DNA of 62,935 nt from Bellilinea sp034411135 (GTDB lineage: Bacteria; Chloroflexota; Anaerolineae; Anaerolineales; Anaerolineaceae): positions 1 through 62,935 of the forward strand of contig DAOUMN010000054.1 in assembly GCA_034411135.1 (NCBI GenBank). The letters run 5' to 3'. Shown here piece after piece: positions 1-7,870 of this stretch. Positions within the stretch are counted from its first letter, which is position 1, and the number at the start of each line of letters is the position of its first letter. Below the pieces are notes generated by a model, which was not told the DNA's origin, did no database searches, and saw only the letters and a program-made list of their open reading frames with translations. Made by a program: the position numbers and the translations under genes.

Positions 1-56
1 TTGGTTTGGTTGCTAGCGGCATTTATGATGCAGCGCGGAGTGCGGTGAGAGGATAA
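1..56 (+). CDS. 3' end of an upstream phage gene (partial)
   Basis: The third reading frame is open from the left edge and stops at TAA 54-56, reading ...SGIYDAARSAVRG. It ends two bases before the next start, which fits the tight packing of the phage genes. The first frame is also open up to TGA 46-48, so the choice of frame is uncertain. No function can be assigned from about 17 residues. Confidence 0.3.
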   Translation, partial: GLVASGIYDAARSAVRG

Positions 57-58
57 CC

Positions 59-415
59 GTGAGTGCGGCGGAAGAGCGTGTTAGCAACACAAGTTTGCAA
101 CGTCAAATATCTAATCTGTCTACACGTCTGGATCAAGTTGCTGCTGACGTTGCGGAAATCAAGCTCATGCTGAAAGACATTGAGGCACGTGTACGCAAAC
201 TGGAAAACTATGAAGCCGGCTCACATCCACTCATGGATAACAAAATTGACGCCGCATGGCGAAAGATCGAGGAGCATGACCGACGGTTAGACGGTCTGAC
301 GCAGGTTGTTGCCAAGCTCGACCAGTCCAACCGGCTGATGGCCTGGCTAGGCGGAATATTGGGTAGCACGGTACTAATCTGGCTGGTGACGCAGATACTG
401 GGAGTGGTGCAATGA
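59..415 (+). CDS. XhlA/holin-like phage protein: coiled coil plus C-terminal membrane segment
   Basis: This 118-residue protein has a long charged heptad-rich region (about residues 10-90, seen as a predicted coiled coil) followed by one hydrophobic segment near residues 93-117. That layout is the one known for XhlA-type hemolysin/holin partners of phage lysis cassettes. The start is GTG at 59, preceded by a purine-rich GAGAGGA ribosome site. The next gene is a GH25 lysin, so the pair looks like a lysis module: this protein would sit in the host membrane and help the lysin reach or act on the wall. A tail or scaffold coiled-coil protein is the main alternative, because the lysis assignment rests on layout and neighbour rather than on a catalytic motif. 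Confidence 0.6.
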   Translation: MSAAEERVSNTSLQRQISNLSTRLDQVAADVAEIKLMLKDIEARVRKLENYEAGSHPLMDNKIDAAWRKIEEHDRRLDGLTQVVAKLDQSNRLMAWLGGILGSTVLIWLVTQILGVVQ

Positions 416-439
416 GCATGATTTTGGACAAGGATTGAT

Positions 440-1303
440 GTGATGGATAGGGCGTTGGGATGTGATATAAGCCACTGGCAAGGTAATGTTGATTTCAATA
501 GGATGCATGACGCTGGTGCTCGATTTGTCATTCTCAAAGCATCTCAGGCAACCTGGACCGACAATAAATTTGTCAAAAACTATCATGCTGCCAGACAGGT
601 TGGATTATTGATAGGCATGTATCACTATTTGGACTGGAGTGTTCCGGCTGTACAGCAGGCACGCTACTTTGCAAAACTGGTAACAGACTATCCCCCCGAC
701 ATTGAGCCTGTCATTGATTTTGAGGAGCGGAAGAATGCACCAGGCCGTTTGGCCGCCGTATCCGCACTCAATATTTTTGTACAAACCATAGAAGATTTGA
801 CCAGCAGAGTAAGTATGATCTACACATCGCCGGGATATTGGCGCGATTATGGTGACACCTGGGAGGGGTGGACAAAATATCCTCTCTGGATTGCTAATTA
901 CAAGGTGGCAAAACCCGTTGTGCCAAAACCGTTTAGCGACTGGCTGTTTTGGCAATATACCGATCGGGGGGATGGAGCACGATATGGTGTATCCAGTGCA
1001 CAAATCGATTTGAATTGGTTTAACGGTACCGCCGAGCAACTGTACGAACGTTATAAAACCGGTGTTGTCGTCACACAACCATTGCAAGCGATCAGGTTAC
1101 AGGTCGTTGTACCAATGCTCAATATTCGGCAAGGGGCGGCAATATCATTTGCGCGCATCGGCGAATTGCGTCAGGAATCACAGGTAGTTATTGAGGCAAT
1201 TAAGGTAGAGAATGCTCGCCGCGTTTGGGCTAAACACTCAGCGGGTTGGTCGGCGATTGTCTATGATGACCATGTCTTCATGCAAGAGGTGATGGATGCG
1301 TAG
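440..1303 (+). CDS. Phage endolysin, GH25 muramidase with SH3-like C-terminus
   Basis: Glycoside hydrolase family 25 enzymes cut the MurNAc-GlcNAc bond of peptidoglycan. The catalytic acids are visible: D9 in the N-terminal GCDISHWQG motif and the D-x-E pair D93/E95 in the VIDFEER strand; the QIDLNWF strand near residue 195 closes the TIM-barrel pattern. After about residue 215 a small beta-rich region (MLNIRQG...) resembles a bacterial SH3 wall-binding domain. Length (287 aa) suits a two-domain endolysin. There are two possible starts, GTG 440 or ATG 443, both behind AAGGA at 430-434. It follows the holin-like gene and overlaps the next gene by 8 bases, so it sits inside the structural operon rather than at its end. 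Confidence 0.88.
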   Translation: MMDRALGCDISHWQGNVDFNRMHDAGARFVILKASQATWTDNKFVKNYHAARQVGLLIGMYHYLDWSVPAVQQARYFAKLVTDYPPDIEPVIDFEERKNAPGRLAAVSALNIFVQTIEDLTSRVSMIYTSPGYWRDYGDTWEGWTKYPLWIANYKVAKPVVPKPFSDWLFWQYTDRGDGARYGVSSAQIDLNWFNGTAEQLYERYKTGVVVTQPLQAIRLQVVVPMLNIRQGAAISFARIGELRQESQVVIEAIKVENARRVWAKHSAGWSAIVYDDHVFMQEVMDA

Positions 1304-1610
1304 GATCGTGATTGAGTACAACAACCTTCCGCGCATCGCAGCAAAGTTGCCTGAGGAGGTCGGCGCAATTGTGCGTAAAGCAGCTTTTGACATTGAGGCG
1401 AATGCTAAGGCTGTTGTACCGGTGATCACCGGCAAACTTAAGAACTCAATCTCGAGCGAGTTTCCCTCGCAAACCAAGGCTATCATTGCCCCTCACACTG
1501 AGTATGCGGCATTTGTAGAGTTTTATAAGCCTTACATGCGTCCAGCGGCAGAAAAAGTTGCGTCGGCATTTATCGAGGCTTGCAAACGGCTGGAGGAACG
1601 GCTGCGATGA
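1296..1610 (+). CDS. HK97 gp10-like head-tail joining protein
   Basis: The 104-residue sequence has the pattern of the HK97-gp10 family: an N-terminal short strand, a helix with A-x-x-I-E-x-x-A-K, then PVITGKLKNSI (about residues 47-57), and a YAAFVEF segment before the C-terminal helix. Members of this family bridge the capsid connector and the tail in siphoviruses. The gene overlaps the lysin gene by 8 bases at its start and the next gene by 4 bases (ATGA) at its end, so translation is probably coupled. The residue motifs are seen directly; the role is from the family. Confidence 0.8.
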   Translation: MRRIVIEYNNLPRIAAKLPEEVGAIVRKAAFDIEANAKAVVPVITGKLKNSISSEFPSQTKAIIAPHTEYAAFVEFYKPYMRPAAEKVASAFIEACKRLEERLR

Positions 1611-1993
1611 CAATCCTGAACGCTGACCGCTGGCTTTATACTCAGTTGACTACCGATGTGCAATTATCCACAGCGCTCGGCGGTCGGGTGTTTGTGGATA
1701 TGGCCCCACTGGGTACTCAGTATCCACTTGCCATCATAACATTTGTGGCGGCGCAACAGGTTGGGACCTGGTCACAAGACCGTGTCATGGATAACGAGTT
1801 GTGGCAGATTGCGGTTTGGACGAATCAGAACAATTACTCTGGTATCGAAAGTATTGCCGACCGCATACGCGCGGTATTACACAAAACCAGCGGCACAGGT
1901 GTAATCGGGTGTATATTTGAGCGCCAGTTACGCATGAGTGACCCGGAAGGCTATAGAGCGGTGATTTTGGAATTTCGTTTGTTTACACAATAG
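1607..1993 (+). CDS. Phage tail completion protein (DUF3168/gp17-like)
   Basis: This protein of about 128 residues starts with a helix-rich segment (DRWLYTQLTTDVQLSTALGGRVF) and continues with TQYPLAIITFVA and a mixed alpha/beta body. This resembles the small tail terminator/completion proteins that follow gp10-like genes in siphoviruses. The ATG at 1607 overlaps the previous stop (ATGA), and it is preferred to a TTG at 1580. Position between the gp10-like gene and the tail tube gene is the standard order and supports the call. No catalytic motif is expected. Family assignment is by pattern and gene order only. Confidence 0.65.
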   Translation: MTILNADRWLYTQLTTDVQLSTALGGRVFVDMAPLGTQYPLAIITFVAAQQVGTWSQDRVMDNELWQIAVWTNQNNYSGIESIADRIRAVLHKTSGTGVIGCIFERQLRMSDPEGYRAVILEFRLFTQ

Positions 1994-2004
1994 GAGTGTG
2001 AAAC

Positions 2005-2976
2005 ATGGGAGAAAAAGCATCTATTTTTCAGACAGTCCAAATTGGCATTGAGACCACGCCGGGTACGCCGGTAGCGGCGAACAGGAAATTATTGGCTACA
2101 AGCCTTGTTCCTGCTGTAAAAGTTGAGGGCGATACTTTCCGCGCTCTCGGCAACAAGTATCCATCGTTTGCTGTGGTAAACAAGGAATGGTCAGAGGCCA
2201 GTATTGAGGGCAAATTGACCTATAACGAGATTCTGTACTTGCTCTCATCGTTCCTTAGCCAACCTACTCCAGTACAGCAGGGTTCTACTACGGCATATAA
2301 GTGGACATTTATCAGCAGCACCTCTGCCGAGGATATCGGCAAAACCATGACTGTGGAACAGGGCGATGCAAACAGTGCCTGGCGAGCCGCTGGGGTAAAG
2401 GTATCTGGTCTTGAGCTCACTTTTAATCGAAATGAGGTCAACATTTCAGGTTCGGCTATTGGGCAGCCGTTAGAAACTGGCATTACTATGACCACCAGTC
2501 CAACCAGCATGACCCCTCGACCGGTACTGCCGGCTCATCTCAAGTTCTATATGGCAGACAGTCAGGCCGGGCTGGATTCTGCACAGGCTGTATCTCGTGG
2601 TTTCTCACTGACCTGGTCGTTGACCGACAAAAATGTGCTGGTGTGGCCAATCGGACAATCTCCAGTACTTATAGAGAGTGAGCCAAAACTCGAAGCAAAA
2701 CTGAGCCTTGCTACCGATACCGTTGGTCTGGGTCTTATCAGCACCATGCGTGCTGGGTCAATCAAGTGGTTCCGGGTCAAGGCAGAGGGAGACACTATCC
2801 AAACACCCTACAAGTACACGTTCCAGATTGATTTTCCGGGCCAAATCACTGATGTCGGAGAATTCTCTGACGAGGACGGTTTGTACCTTGTGGAGTACAC
2901 GCTGGCCATGATCCATGACGCAACCTGGGGCAAGGCATTCCAGGTCGATGTGATTGCTGACGTCCAGACACTGTGA
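2005..2976 (+). CDS. Phage major tail tube protein
   Basis: The 323-residue protein opens with a tail-tube-like motif: a strand, then IGIETTPGTPVAANRKL, seen in many siphovirus tube proteins. The rest is rich in beta strands with Thr/Ser/Gly, and it lies just before the G/GT chaperone gene, as tail tube genes usually do. These subunits stack as rings around the tape measure to form the non-contractile tail. The ATG at 2005 follows a GAGTG purine stretch, 11 bases after the previous stop. A two-domain length above 300 aa fits tube proteins that carry an added Ig-like or second beta domain. Confidence 0.75.
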   Translation: MGEKASIFQTVQIGIETTPGTPVAANRKLLATSLVPAVKVEGDTFRALGNKYPSFAVVNKEWSEASIEGKLTYNEILYLLSSFLSQPTPVQQGSTTAYKWTFISSTSAEDIGKTMTVEQGDANSAWRAAGVKVSGLELTFNRNEVNISGSAIGQPLETGITMTTSPTSMTPRPVLPAHLKFYMADSQAGLDSAQAVSRGFSLTWSLTDKNVLVWPIGQSPVLIESEPKLEAKLSLATDTVGLGLISTMRAGSIKWFRVKAEGDTIQTPYKYTFQIDFPGQITDVGEFSDEDGLYLVEYTLAMIHDATWGKAFQVDVIADVQTL

Positions 2977-2982
2977 GATACT

Positions 2983-3312
2983 ATGGCGATAAAACTAAGT
3001 GACATTACCAGGCAAACCCGGACTGTCCAGGTTGATGTGGGAGCAAGTGAGCCGCTAGAAGTTGAGTACCGTGTCCAGGCATACACGCCTGAGGTTGAGA
3101 GTGAGATTGCCAGCGCTGAGCAGCGTCCAGCCACTACTCTTGCAAGGGTACTGAGCAAGTTGGTAGTGCGATGGTCACTAGTTGATGACGATGGAAAGAT
3201 GTATCCTCTGGATGAGGCTCATACTGCCAAACTTCCGCTACAGCTAATGTTGGCAGTGTTTGGAAAAATCGCGGAGGATATGCGCCCAAACCCGCCGAAC
3301 GCCGGGAACTAA
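2983..3312 (+). CDS. Tail assembly chaperone, unshifted G-type product
   Basis: The 109-residue product lies between the tail tube and tape measure genes, the position of lambda gpG-type chaperones. It has a short N-terminal strand region (TRTVQVDVGASEPLEVEYRVQAYTPE as two short strands) and then a helical region ending in MRPNPPNAGN. Such proteins coat the tape measure before tube polymerisation and are absent from the virion. The same mRNA also gives a longer product by -1 frameshifting at 3285-3291 (see the next two entries). The start ATG is 6 bases after the tail tube stop. Confidence 0.8.
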   Translation: MAIKLSDITRQTRTVQVDVGASEPLEVEYRVQAYTPEVESEIASAEQRPATTLARVLSKLVVRWSLVDDDGKMYPLDEAHTAKLPLQLMLAVFGKIAEDMRPNPPNAGN

Positions 3313-3512
3313 AGCGATGGCTGGTTTCCGGCGGAGAAGTGGGTGATGCGCCTGAGTGGTACGGGTTAATCCGCGCAGCGCGTTATTTGGGAGTACCGCC
3401 ATGGGAATTACTGAGTATGCCGGTTTGGTGGAGAGATATTGCACTTATAGCAGAGTCTGCCGAGATTGACGCTGAAAACGCGAGGATGAAGCATGGCAAT
3501 CAAAGCCGCTGA
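2983..3512 (+). CDS. Tail assembly chaperone, frameshifted GT-type fusion
   Basis: If the ribosome slips back one base at 3285-3291, the first about 103 residues of the G-type protein are joined to a second open frame read from 3291 to the stop at 3510-3512. The T part contains APEWYGLIRAARYLGVPPWE and then LLSMPVWWRDIALIAESAEI, with Trp/Pro content typical of T domains; total about 176 residues. The T frame has no start codon of its own with a ribosome site and ends 20 bases inside the tape measure gene. In lambda and many siphoviruses, a few percent GT bridges the tape measure and the tail tube subunits. The frames are seen directly; the function follows the family. Confidence 0.85.
3285..3333 (+). 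promoter_or_regulatory. Programmed -1 ribosomal frameshift signal
   Basis: The slippery heptamer C CCA AAC (3285-3291) lies exactly in frame with the G-type gene and allows full re-pairing in the P site and standard A-site slippage. After an 8-base spacer a 12-bp stem can form: 3300-3311 pairs with 3322-3333 (two G-U pairs), leaving a 10-base loop. Heptamer, spacer and stem match the textbook arrangement. The zero-frame stop TAA (3310-3312) lies within the stem-loop, so unshifted ribosomes finish 19 bases after the slip site. Confidence 0.88.
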
Positions 3513-5454
3513 GTTACAAGTTGTCATTGGAGCAGACACGAATCCTGCCGTGCAGGGCATCCGTGGAGCGATGGGCTTGATTGGCCAAACGGCGGCAACG
3601 GCGCTGGGCGTGTTCAGCGGTGTACTCATGACGCAAGCCGTCAGCGCATTAGGGGGACTGGCTTCTGCCGGCGTGCAGGCAGTGGGCGAGTTTGAGCGCA
3701 TGGAGGCGACTCTTGCCACTCTAGTGAAGCGCGATCTGGCCAATACTGGCCAGAGTCTGGAGCTGGTTGGCGAGAAAACCCGGGATTTGTTGAACTGGGT
3801 GCAGCAGTTGGCGAAGGAGTCTCCGTTTGACGCTAGTGGCGTGACGGTAGCACTTCGCACGGCGATGGCTTATGGCTTCACTGCGGACGAGGCTCAGCGT
3901 CTGACTAAGGCTACGATAGACTATGCCGCTGGCTCTGGGCAGTCGGCGGAGGTAATGAACCAGGTCGCTCTGGCGCTTGGCCAGATCCGCGCCAAAGGAA
4001 AACTGGCGGGACAGGAGATGCTGCAACTGGTCAATGCCGGCATTGATGTTCGAAGCGCGCTGCAAAAAGCGTTGGGAGTGGATGGGGCAGCGCTTGCTAA
4101 GATGCTTGAGAAGGGTATGATTGACGCCAATACGGCTATCGAGGCAGTTGTATCCACTCTTGAAAATGATTTCGGCGGTGCGGCAAAAGAGCAGTCTCAG
4201 ACAGTCAGCGGATTACTGAGCACATTCGATGAACTGAAGAAGATGGGACTGCGCGAATTGTTTGCTGGAATTGTAGAGGCAGTCAGACCACTCGCCGCCG
4301 CTTTCCTGGACTGGATGCAAGAAGAGGGGCTGGCGCGACTGCGCGAGGTGGGAAATCTGATTGGTGATTTGGCCGCTAAGGTTGTCAATGTTGTTATGGC
4401 TTTTACTGATGCAGGCGCGTTTAGTATTGAGTTTAGTGAGGCACTCGGTGGAATCAGCCCCAGGTTACGAGAAATTTGGAATTCGTTAAGTCCACTGATC
4501 CAGCAAGGTCTTGCCTGGATCACCGAGAATTCCGAGACTGTACGCGGCGCGCTGATGGGCATCGCGGTGGCTTTTGGTGCGTTGGCGATCATTGGCACTA
4601 TCACTGGGCTTGTGAGCGCGCTTGCAAATCCGATTACACTGATTATTGCTCTGGCTGGCCTGCTTGGAGCAGCATGGGCTAACAACTGGGGCGGCATCCG
4701 CGAAAAGACAGCTCCGGTGCTGGAGTGGTTGCGAACTGCTTTTAACACCGTTTCATTGTGGCTTTCGCAACACATTCCGGTTGCCCTAACTACACTGCAA
4801 AATATCTGGACCAGTATCTGGTCTGCAATTACTGGTGTTGTAAATGCAGTCTGGCCAATTGTCAGTGCTGTTTGGTCTGCGTTCAAAGCTGCTTTTCAAG
4901 GTGATTGGTATGCTTTCGGAAGTTACTTGCGTGATGCATGGGATGAATTTTGGCGACTCATAAAAGACACCGCATCTCGTGCTTTTGAGTTCTTGAAGGA
5001 AACTTTTGCAGATCTCATAGAGAAAATAAAAAATTTCTTTACAAAAACTGATTGGGGTGAAGTGGGAAGAAATATTATTGACGGCATTGCTAAAGGAATC
5101 TCGAAAGCGGCTGGAGCAGTCAAAGATGCACTTTTGGAAGTTGCGAGCAATGCAGTTGATACTGTGAAGGGATTTCTCAAAATCAAGTCGCCTTCCAGGG
5201 TTTTCGAGAGGGAAGTTGGTCGGAATATCATGGAAGGCTGGATACGAGGAATTGAGGCAATGCAACCGCGTCTTAACCTGGCTATGGAGTATGCCAGTGC
5301 TGGATCTCTCAATGTAGCATCTATGCCGGCAGCCAGAAGAATCGAGAATACCGAGATTAAGGTTGTCGTTAATGCTGATGTTAACAATGAAATCGACCTC
5401 GAATTACTTGCCAGAAGAATCGCAAGCAGAATTGAAGGAGCGCGCTGGAGATGA
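3493..5454 (+). CDS. Phage tail tape measure protein
   Basis: This 653-residue protein has the tape measure N-terminal region (about 50-240: membrane-like Ala/Gly stretch, then FERMEATLATL, SPFDASGVTVALRTAMAYG and GKLAGQEMLQLVNAG). The middle holds hydrophobic segments (about 350-400), and near 566-590 is the SPSRVFEREVGRNIMEGW motif common at the C-end of these proteins. It sets tail length and is ejected with DNA. Short for the family, which suggests a short tail, assuming the usual relation of about 0.15 nm per residue. The ATG at 3493 overlaps the GT product, and the stop overlaps the next start (ATGA). Confidence 0.9.
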   Translation: MAIKAAELQVVIGADTNPAVQGIRGAMGLIGQTAATALGVFSGVLMTQAVSALGGLASAGVQAVGEFERMEATLATLVKRDLANTGQSLELVGEKTRDLLNWVQQLAKESPFDASGVTVALRTAMAYGFTADEAQRLTKATIDYAAGSGQSAEVMNQVALALGQIRAKGKLAGQEMLQLVNAGIDVRSALQKALGVDGAALAKMLEKGMIDANTAIEAVVSTLENDFGGAAKEQSQTVSGLLSTFDELKKMGLRELFAGIVEAVRPLAAAFLDWMQEEGLARLREVGNLIGDLAAKVVNVVMAFTDAGAFSIEFSEALGGISPRLREIWNSLSPLIQQGLAWITENSETVRGALMGIAVAFGALAIIGTITGLVSALANPITLIIALAGLLGAAWANNWGGIREKTAPVLEWLRTAFNTVSLWLSQHIPVALTTLQNIWTSIWSAITGVVNAVWPIVSAVWSAFKAAFQGDWYAFGSYLRDAWDEFWRLIKDTASRAFEFLKETFADLIEKIKNFFTKTDWGEVGRNIIDGIAKGISKAAGAVKDALLEVASNAVDTVKGFLKIKSPSRVFEREVGRNIMEGWIRGIEAMQPRLNLAMEYASAGSLNVASMPAARRIENTEIKVVVNADVNNEIDLELLARRIASRIEGARWR

Positions 5455-6791
5455 TCACCTTGCAGTTGGTGGATGATGCGAATAACGTTGTGGATTTGAA
5501 TGACTCAGTGGCTTTCCCTCTGGATGGATACTTTCCGAGAGTATCGTCCGATGTCGAGCAGCATGTTACGGATTCCTTCGAAGTGTTGCTCAGAGGCACT
5601 TCTTCAATTGATCGTCTGCGAGCATTGAATCGCATGCTGGAGTATGCCAGACGCAGCACCGGACCCAACGGTGTATGGATTCACTATGCACCTGATGGTA
5701 CAGCCTGGCGCTCGCGCATCTATGATGGTGTTGTGTCCTACGACGAAAAGGTTCACTCTTACTACCGCAGTAACACGATTAAGGCGATTATCACTTTGGA
5801 GCGAGATCCGTATTGGGAAGGACCTGAACAGCAGATACCGCTATCAAATGGGAATGGCACAAATAACACCAGCGGGCTGAATGTGTTTAACGCAAATGAT
5901 GGAGTTGGGACACCACCAAACCGACAAAACAACTACGTTGAGATTTCGGGCTCTGCAATTTCCGGTGACCTTCCAGCACCAGTCAGACTGGAAATGACGA
6001 ATCAGTTCAATTCCAGTGCAAGATTATCAGAAATATGGATTTCTCTTAATGTGTACTCAAATCCTTCCACATTTCAGCATGTTCTGGAGGGAGAATCCGC
6101 AATTGCGTTACAGAGTGGTATTACAAATCAGGCAGTATCTGGTTATAGCGGCGGGAACATAAAGAATTTCAGTTTGACGATCGAAAATCAAACGCCACTT
6201 GTAAGATGGGAGCTGAACACCGCCTACCTCAATGCCGCGAACAAACGCTGGTTCAAAATACTGGCTGTATTTGCATCATCTACACATCAAGGTATTCGAC
6301 TGCAAGCGAGAATTATGTTTCCCGTTGGAACGATTCTCACAACAGTTGCATCATCTCAGGAAGTTTTACTGAGTAATGTGCTGATACAGGAAATTGGGGA
6401 AATACAGATTCCGCCTTGGTTGCTTTCCAGCGGCGATCTTGCACCGGTTGATTTGGTGCTCTTTGGCCAGAAGAGCGGAACGGCCAATATGCAGATTGAC
6501 TTTATACAAATTTCGCCAGTTGACGGATACCGTGTGCTGATTCCCCGCGGATATGGAGCAGCATATGGAGTGCGGATAGTAGATGACGGCATTAATGAGC
6601 AGATTTATACCGACGGCTGGTCCGGGGGCGGGAGAACTGGCCATTATACGGCAATTGGCAAGCCGCTGCGGTTGATTCCGGGAAAAACTCAACGCATTTA
6701 CTTTTTACAGCAAGGCAGTACAGGCGATGCAAACATCACAAGAATGTTGTCTGTCAAAGCATACTACCGGCCGAGGAGAAGTGGTCTTTGA
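5451..6791 (+). CDS. Distal tail (Dit-like) protein
   Basis: The 446-residue product follows the tape measure gene, where distal tail proteins are encoded. The first about 125 residues read as a beta-rich domain ending in ITLERDPYWEG, a motif I associate with phage tail-component domains that bind the tail hub. A central jelly-roll-like region (about 160-360) and a C-terminal strand-rich region (RVLIPRGYGAAYGVRI...) could be carbohydrate-binding inserts of an evolved Dit. ATGA overlap on the left, TTGA overlap on the right. Role is inferred mostly from order. Confidence 0.6.
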   Translation: MITLQLVDDANNVVDLNDSVAFPLDGYFPRVSSDVEQHVTDSFEVLLRGTSSIDRLRALNRMLEYARRSTGPNGVWIHYAPDGTAWRSRIYDGVVSYDEKVHSYYRSNTIKAIITLERDPYWEGPEQQIPLSNGNGTNNTSGLNVFNANDGVGTPPNRQNNYVEISGSAISGDLPAPVRLEMTNQFNSSARLSEIWISLNVYSNPSTFQHVLEGESAIALQSGITNQAVSGYSGGNIKNFSLTIENQTPLVRWELNTAYLNAANKRWFKILAVFASSTHQGIRLQARIMFPVGTILTTVASSQEVLLSNVLIQEIGEIQIPPWLLSSGDLAPVDLVLFGQKSGTANMQIDFIQISPVDGYRVLIPRGYGAAYGVRIVDDGINEQIYTDGWSGGGRTGHYTAIGKPLRLIPGKTQRIYFLQQGSTGDANITRMLSVKAYYRPRRSGL

Positions 6792-7870
6792 GCGGTTTTA
6801 GCATTCGGATTATGGATCGCAGTTTTCAAAATCCTCTGACATTGCCGCCAGTTAAATTTATGCCTGAGCGATATTCGTTCGCAGCACTTGGCGGACCGAG
6901 AGCAGCAGTGGTGCAGGTTGATGCCACTGAGGAAAGAGCAATCTGGGAACTGTTAGAATATCTCCGCTGTCCGGTCGAGATTTATGATGAGCGCGAAACT
7001 TGCGTTTGGTGGGGATATATCTCTGAGGTAGAAATTAATGTTGGCAAGCTGAAAGTTGGAGTCAGTTTAGATACGATGTACAACAGTGTAGCTGTCATGT
7101 ACACTGCAAACAACGCCAAAGCGATGACAGCATTTGCTTACGATAACGCATCTGTCGCAACATATGGAGTTAAGGAATTAGTTGTAACGCTTTCCGAAGC
7201 AAATGAACAAACGGCATTATCGTATCGCGACAATCTGCTCATAATGTCAAAGTATCCAACGCCGAAAATTGATATAGCGGAAAATAACAAAATATCGGCG
7301 ACAATTAATTGTGAAGGTTGGATAACAACACTCGACTGGAAATATTATTCATACGTCTACTCTGGTAATTTGAGTAACAAAACACAGATTGAAAATATTG
7401 TAAATTCAGCAGGACAGTTCCTGACCGGAGTTGATTGGCGTGGGACGATTAGCACACCGTCATCGGATCCAAATCGAAACGGTGACACAACTGCGTTGCA
7501 TAATCTGCTTAATTTGTTAGATGCCGGCAGCGGCAACAAGCGGCTACTGGCACAAGTAACACGTAATAGAAAACTGCTCGTTTACCCAGAACCCGATAGT
7601 GATCCGTACAGACCGGAAATGTATTTACTATCGGACGGAACTGTACAGAACATTTGGGGCGATCCGTATTATGCAAGCGTTTGTCCGGTTGGGGTTTGGG
7701 CACGACTTAAGGATGTTATCCCTGGTTCGGTTGATCTAGGTTTGATTGCCGATCCGACCATGTTGTTTATTGAAGAAGCCGAGTATGACATTGCAAGACG
7801 CCGATATTTGCCAACTGCACGATTGCAAAAAAATCCGCTGAGCATTGGGACAAGGTTGAGTGATGGATAA
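6788..7870 (+). CDS. Tail hub / minor structural protein (Tal-like N-terminus)
   Basis: A 360-residue protein coded between the Dit-like and fibre genes. Its N-terminus (SIRIMDRSFQNPLTLPPVKF..., then WELLEYLRCPVEIYDERETCVWWGYISEVEINV) looks like a hub domain with beta-barrels, as in gp27-like tail hubs. No peptidase motif is visible. It starts with TTG at 6788, which overlaps the previous stop (TTGA) and has GAGGAGAA at about 6774-6781 as ribosome site, so the unusual start is well supported. Function is inferred from position and fold-like pattern. Confidence 0.55.
   Translation: MSGFSIRIMDRSFQNPLTLPPVKFMPERYSFAALGGPRAAVVQVDATEERAIWELLEYLRCPVEIYDERETCVWWGYISEVEINVGKLKVGVSLDTMYNSVAVMYTANNAKAMTAFAYDNASVATYGVKELVVTLSEANEQTALSYRDNLLIMSKYPTPKIDIAENNKISATINCEGWITTLDWKYYSYVYSGNLSNKTQIENIVNSAGQFLTGVDWRGTISTPSSDPNRNGDTTALHNLLNLLDAGSGNKRLLAQVTRNRKLLVYPEPDSDPYRPEMYLLSDGTVQNIWGDPYYASVCPVGVWARLKDVIPGSVDLGLIADPTMLFIEEAEYDIARRRYLPTARLQKNPLSIGTRLSDG

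Noticed and set aside
3261..3267. Alternative slippery site T GGA AAA
   Set aside because: The first three bases do not re-pair after slipping, and no stem lies at the right distance. C CCA AAC with the 12-bp stem fits far better.
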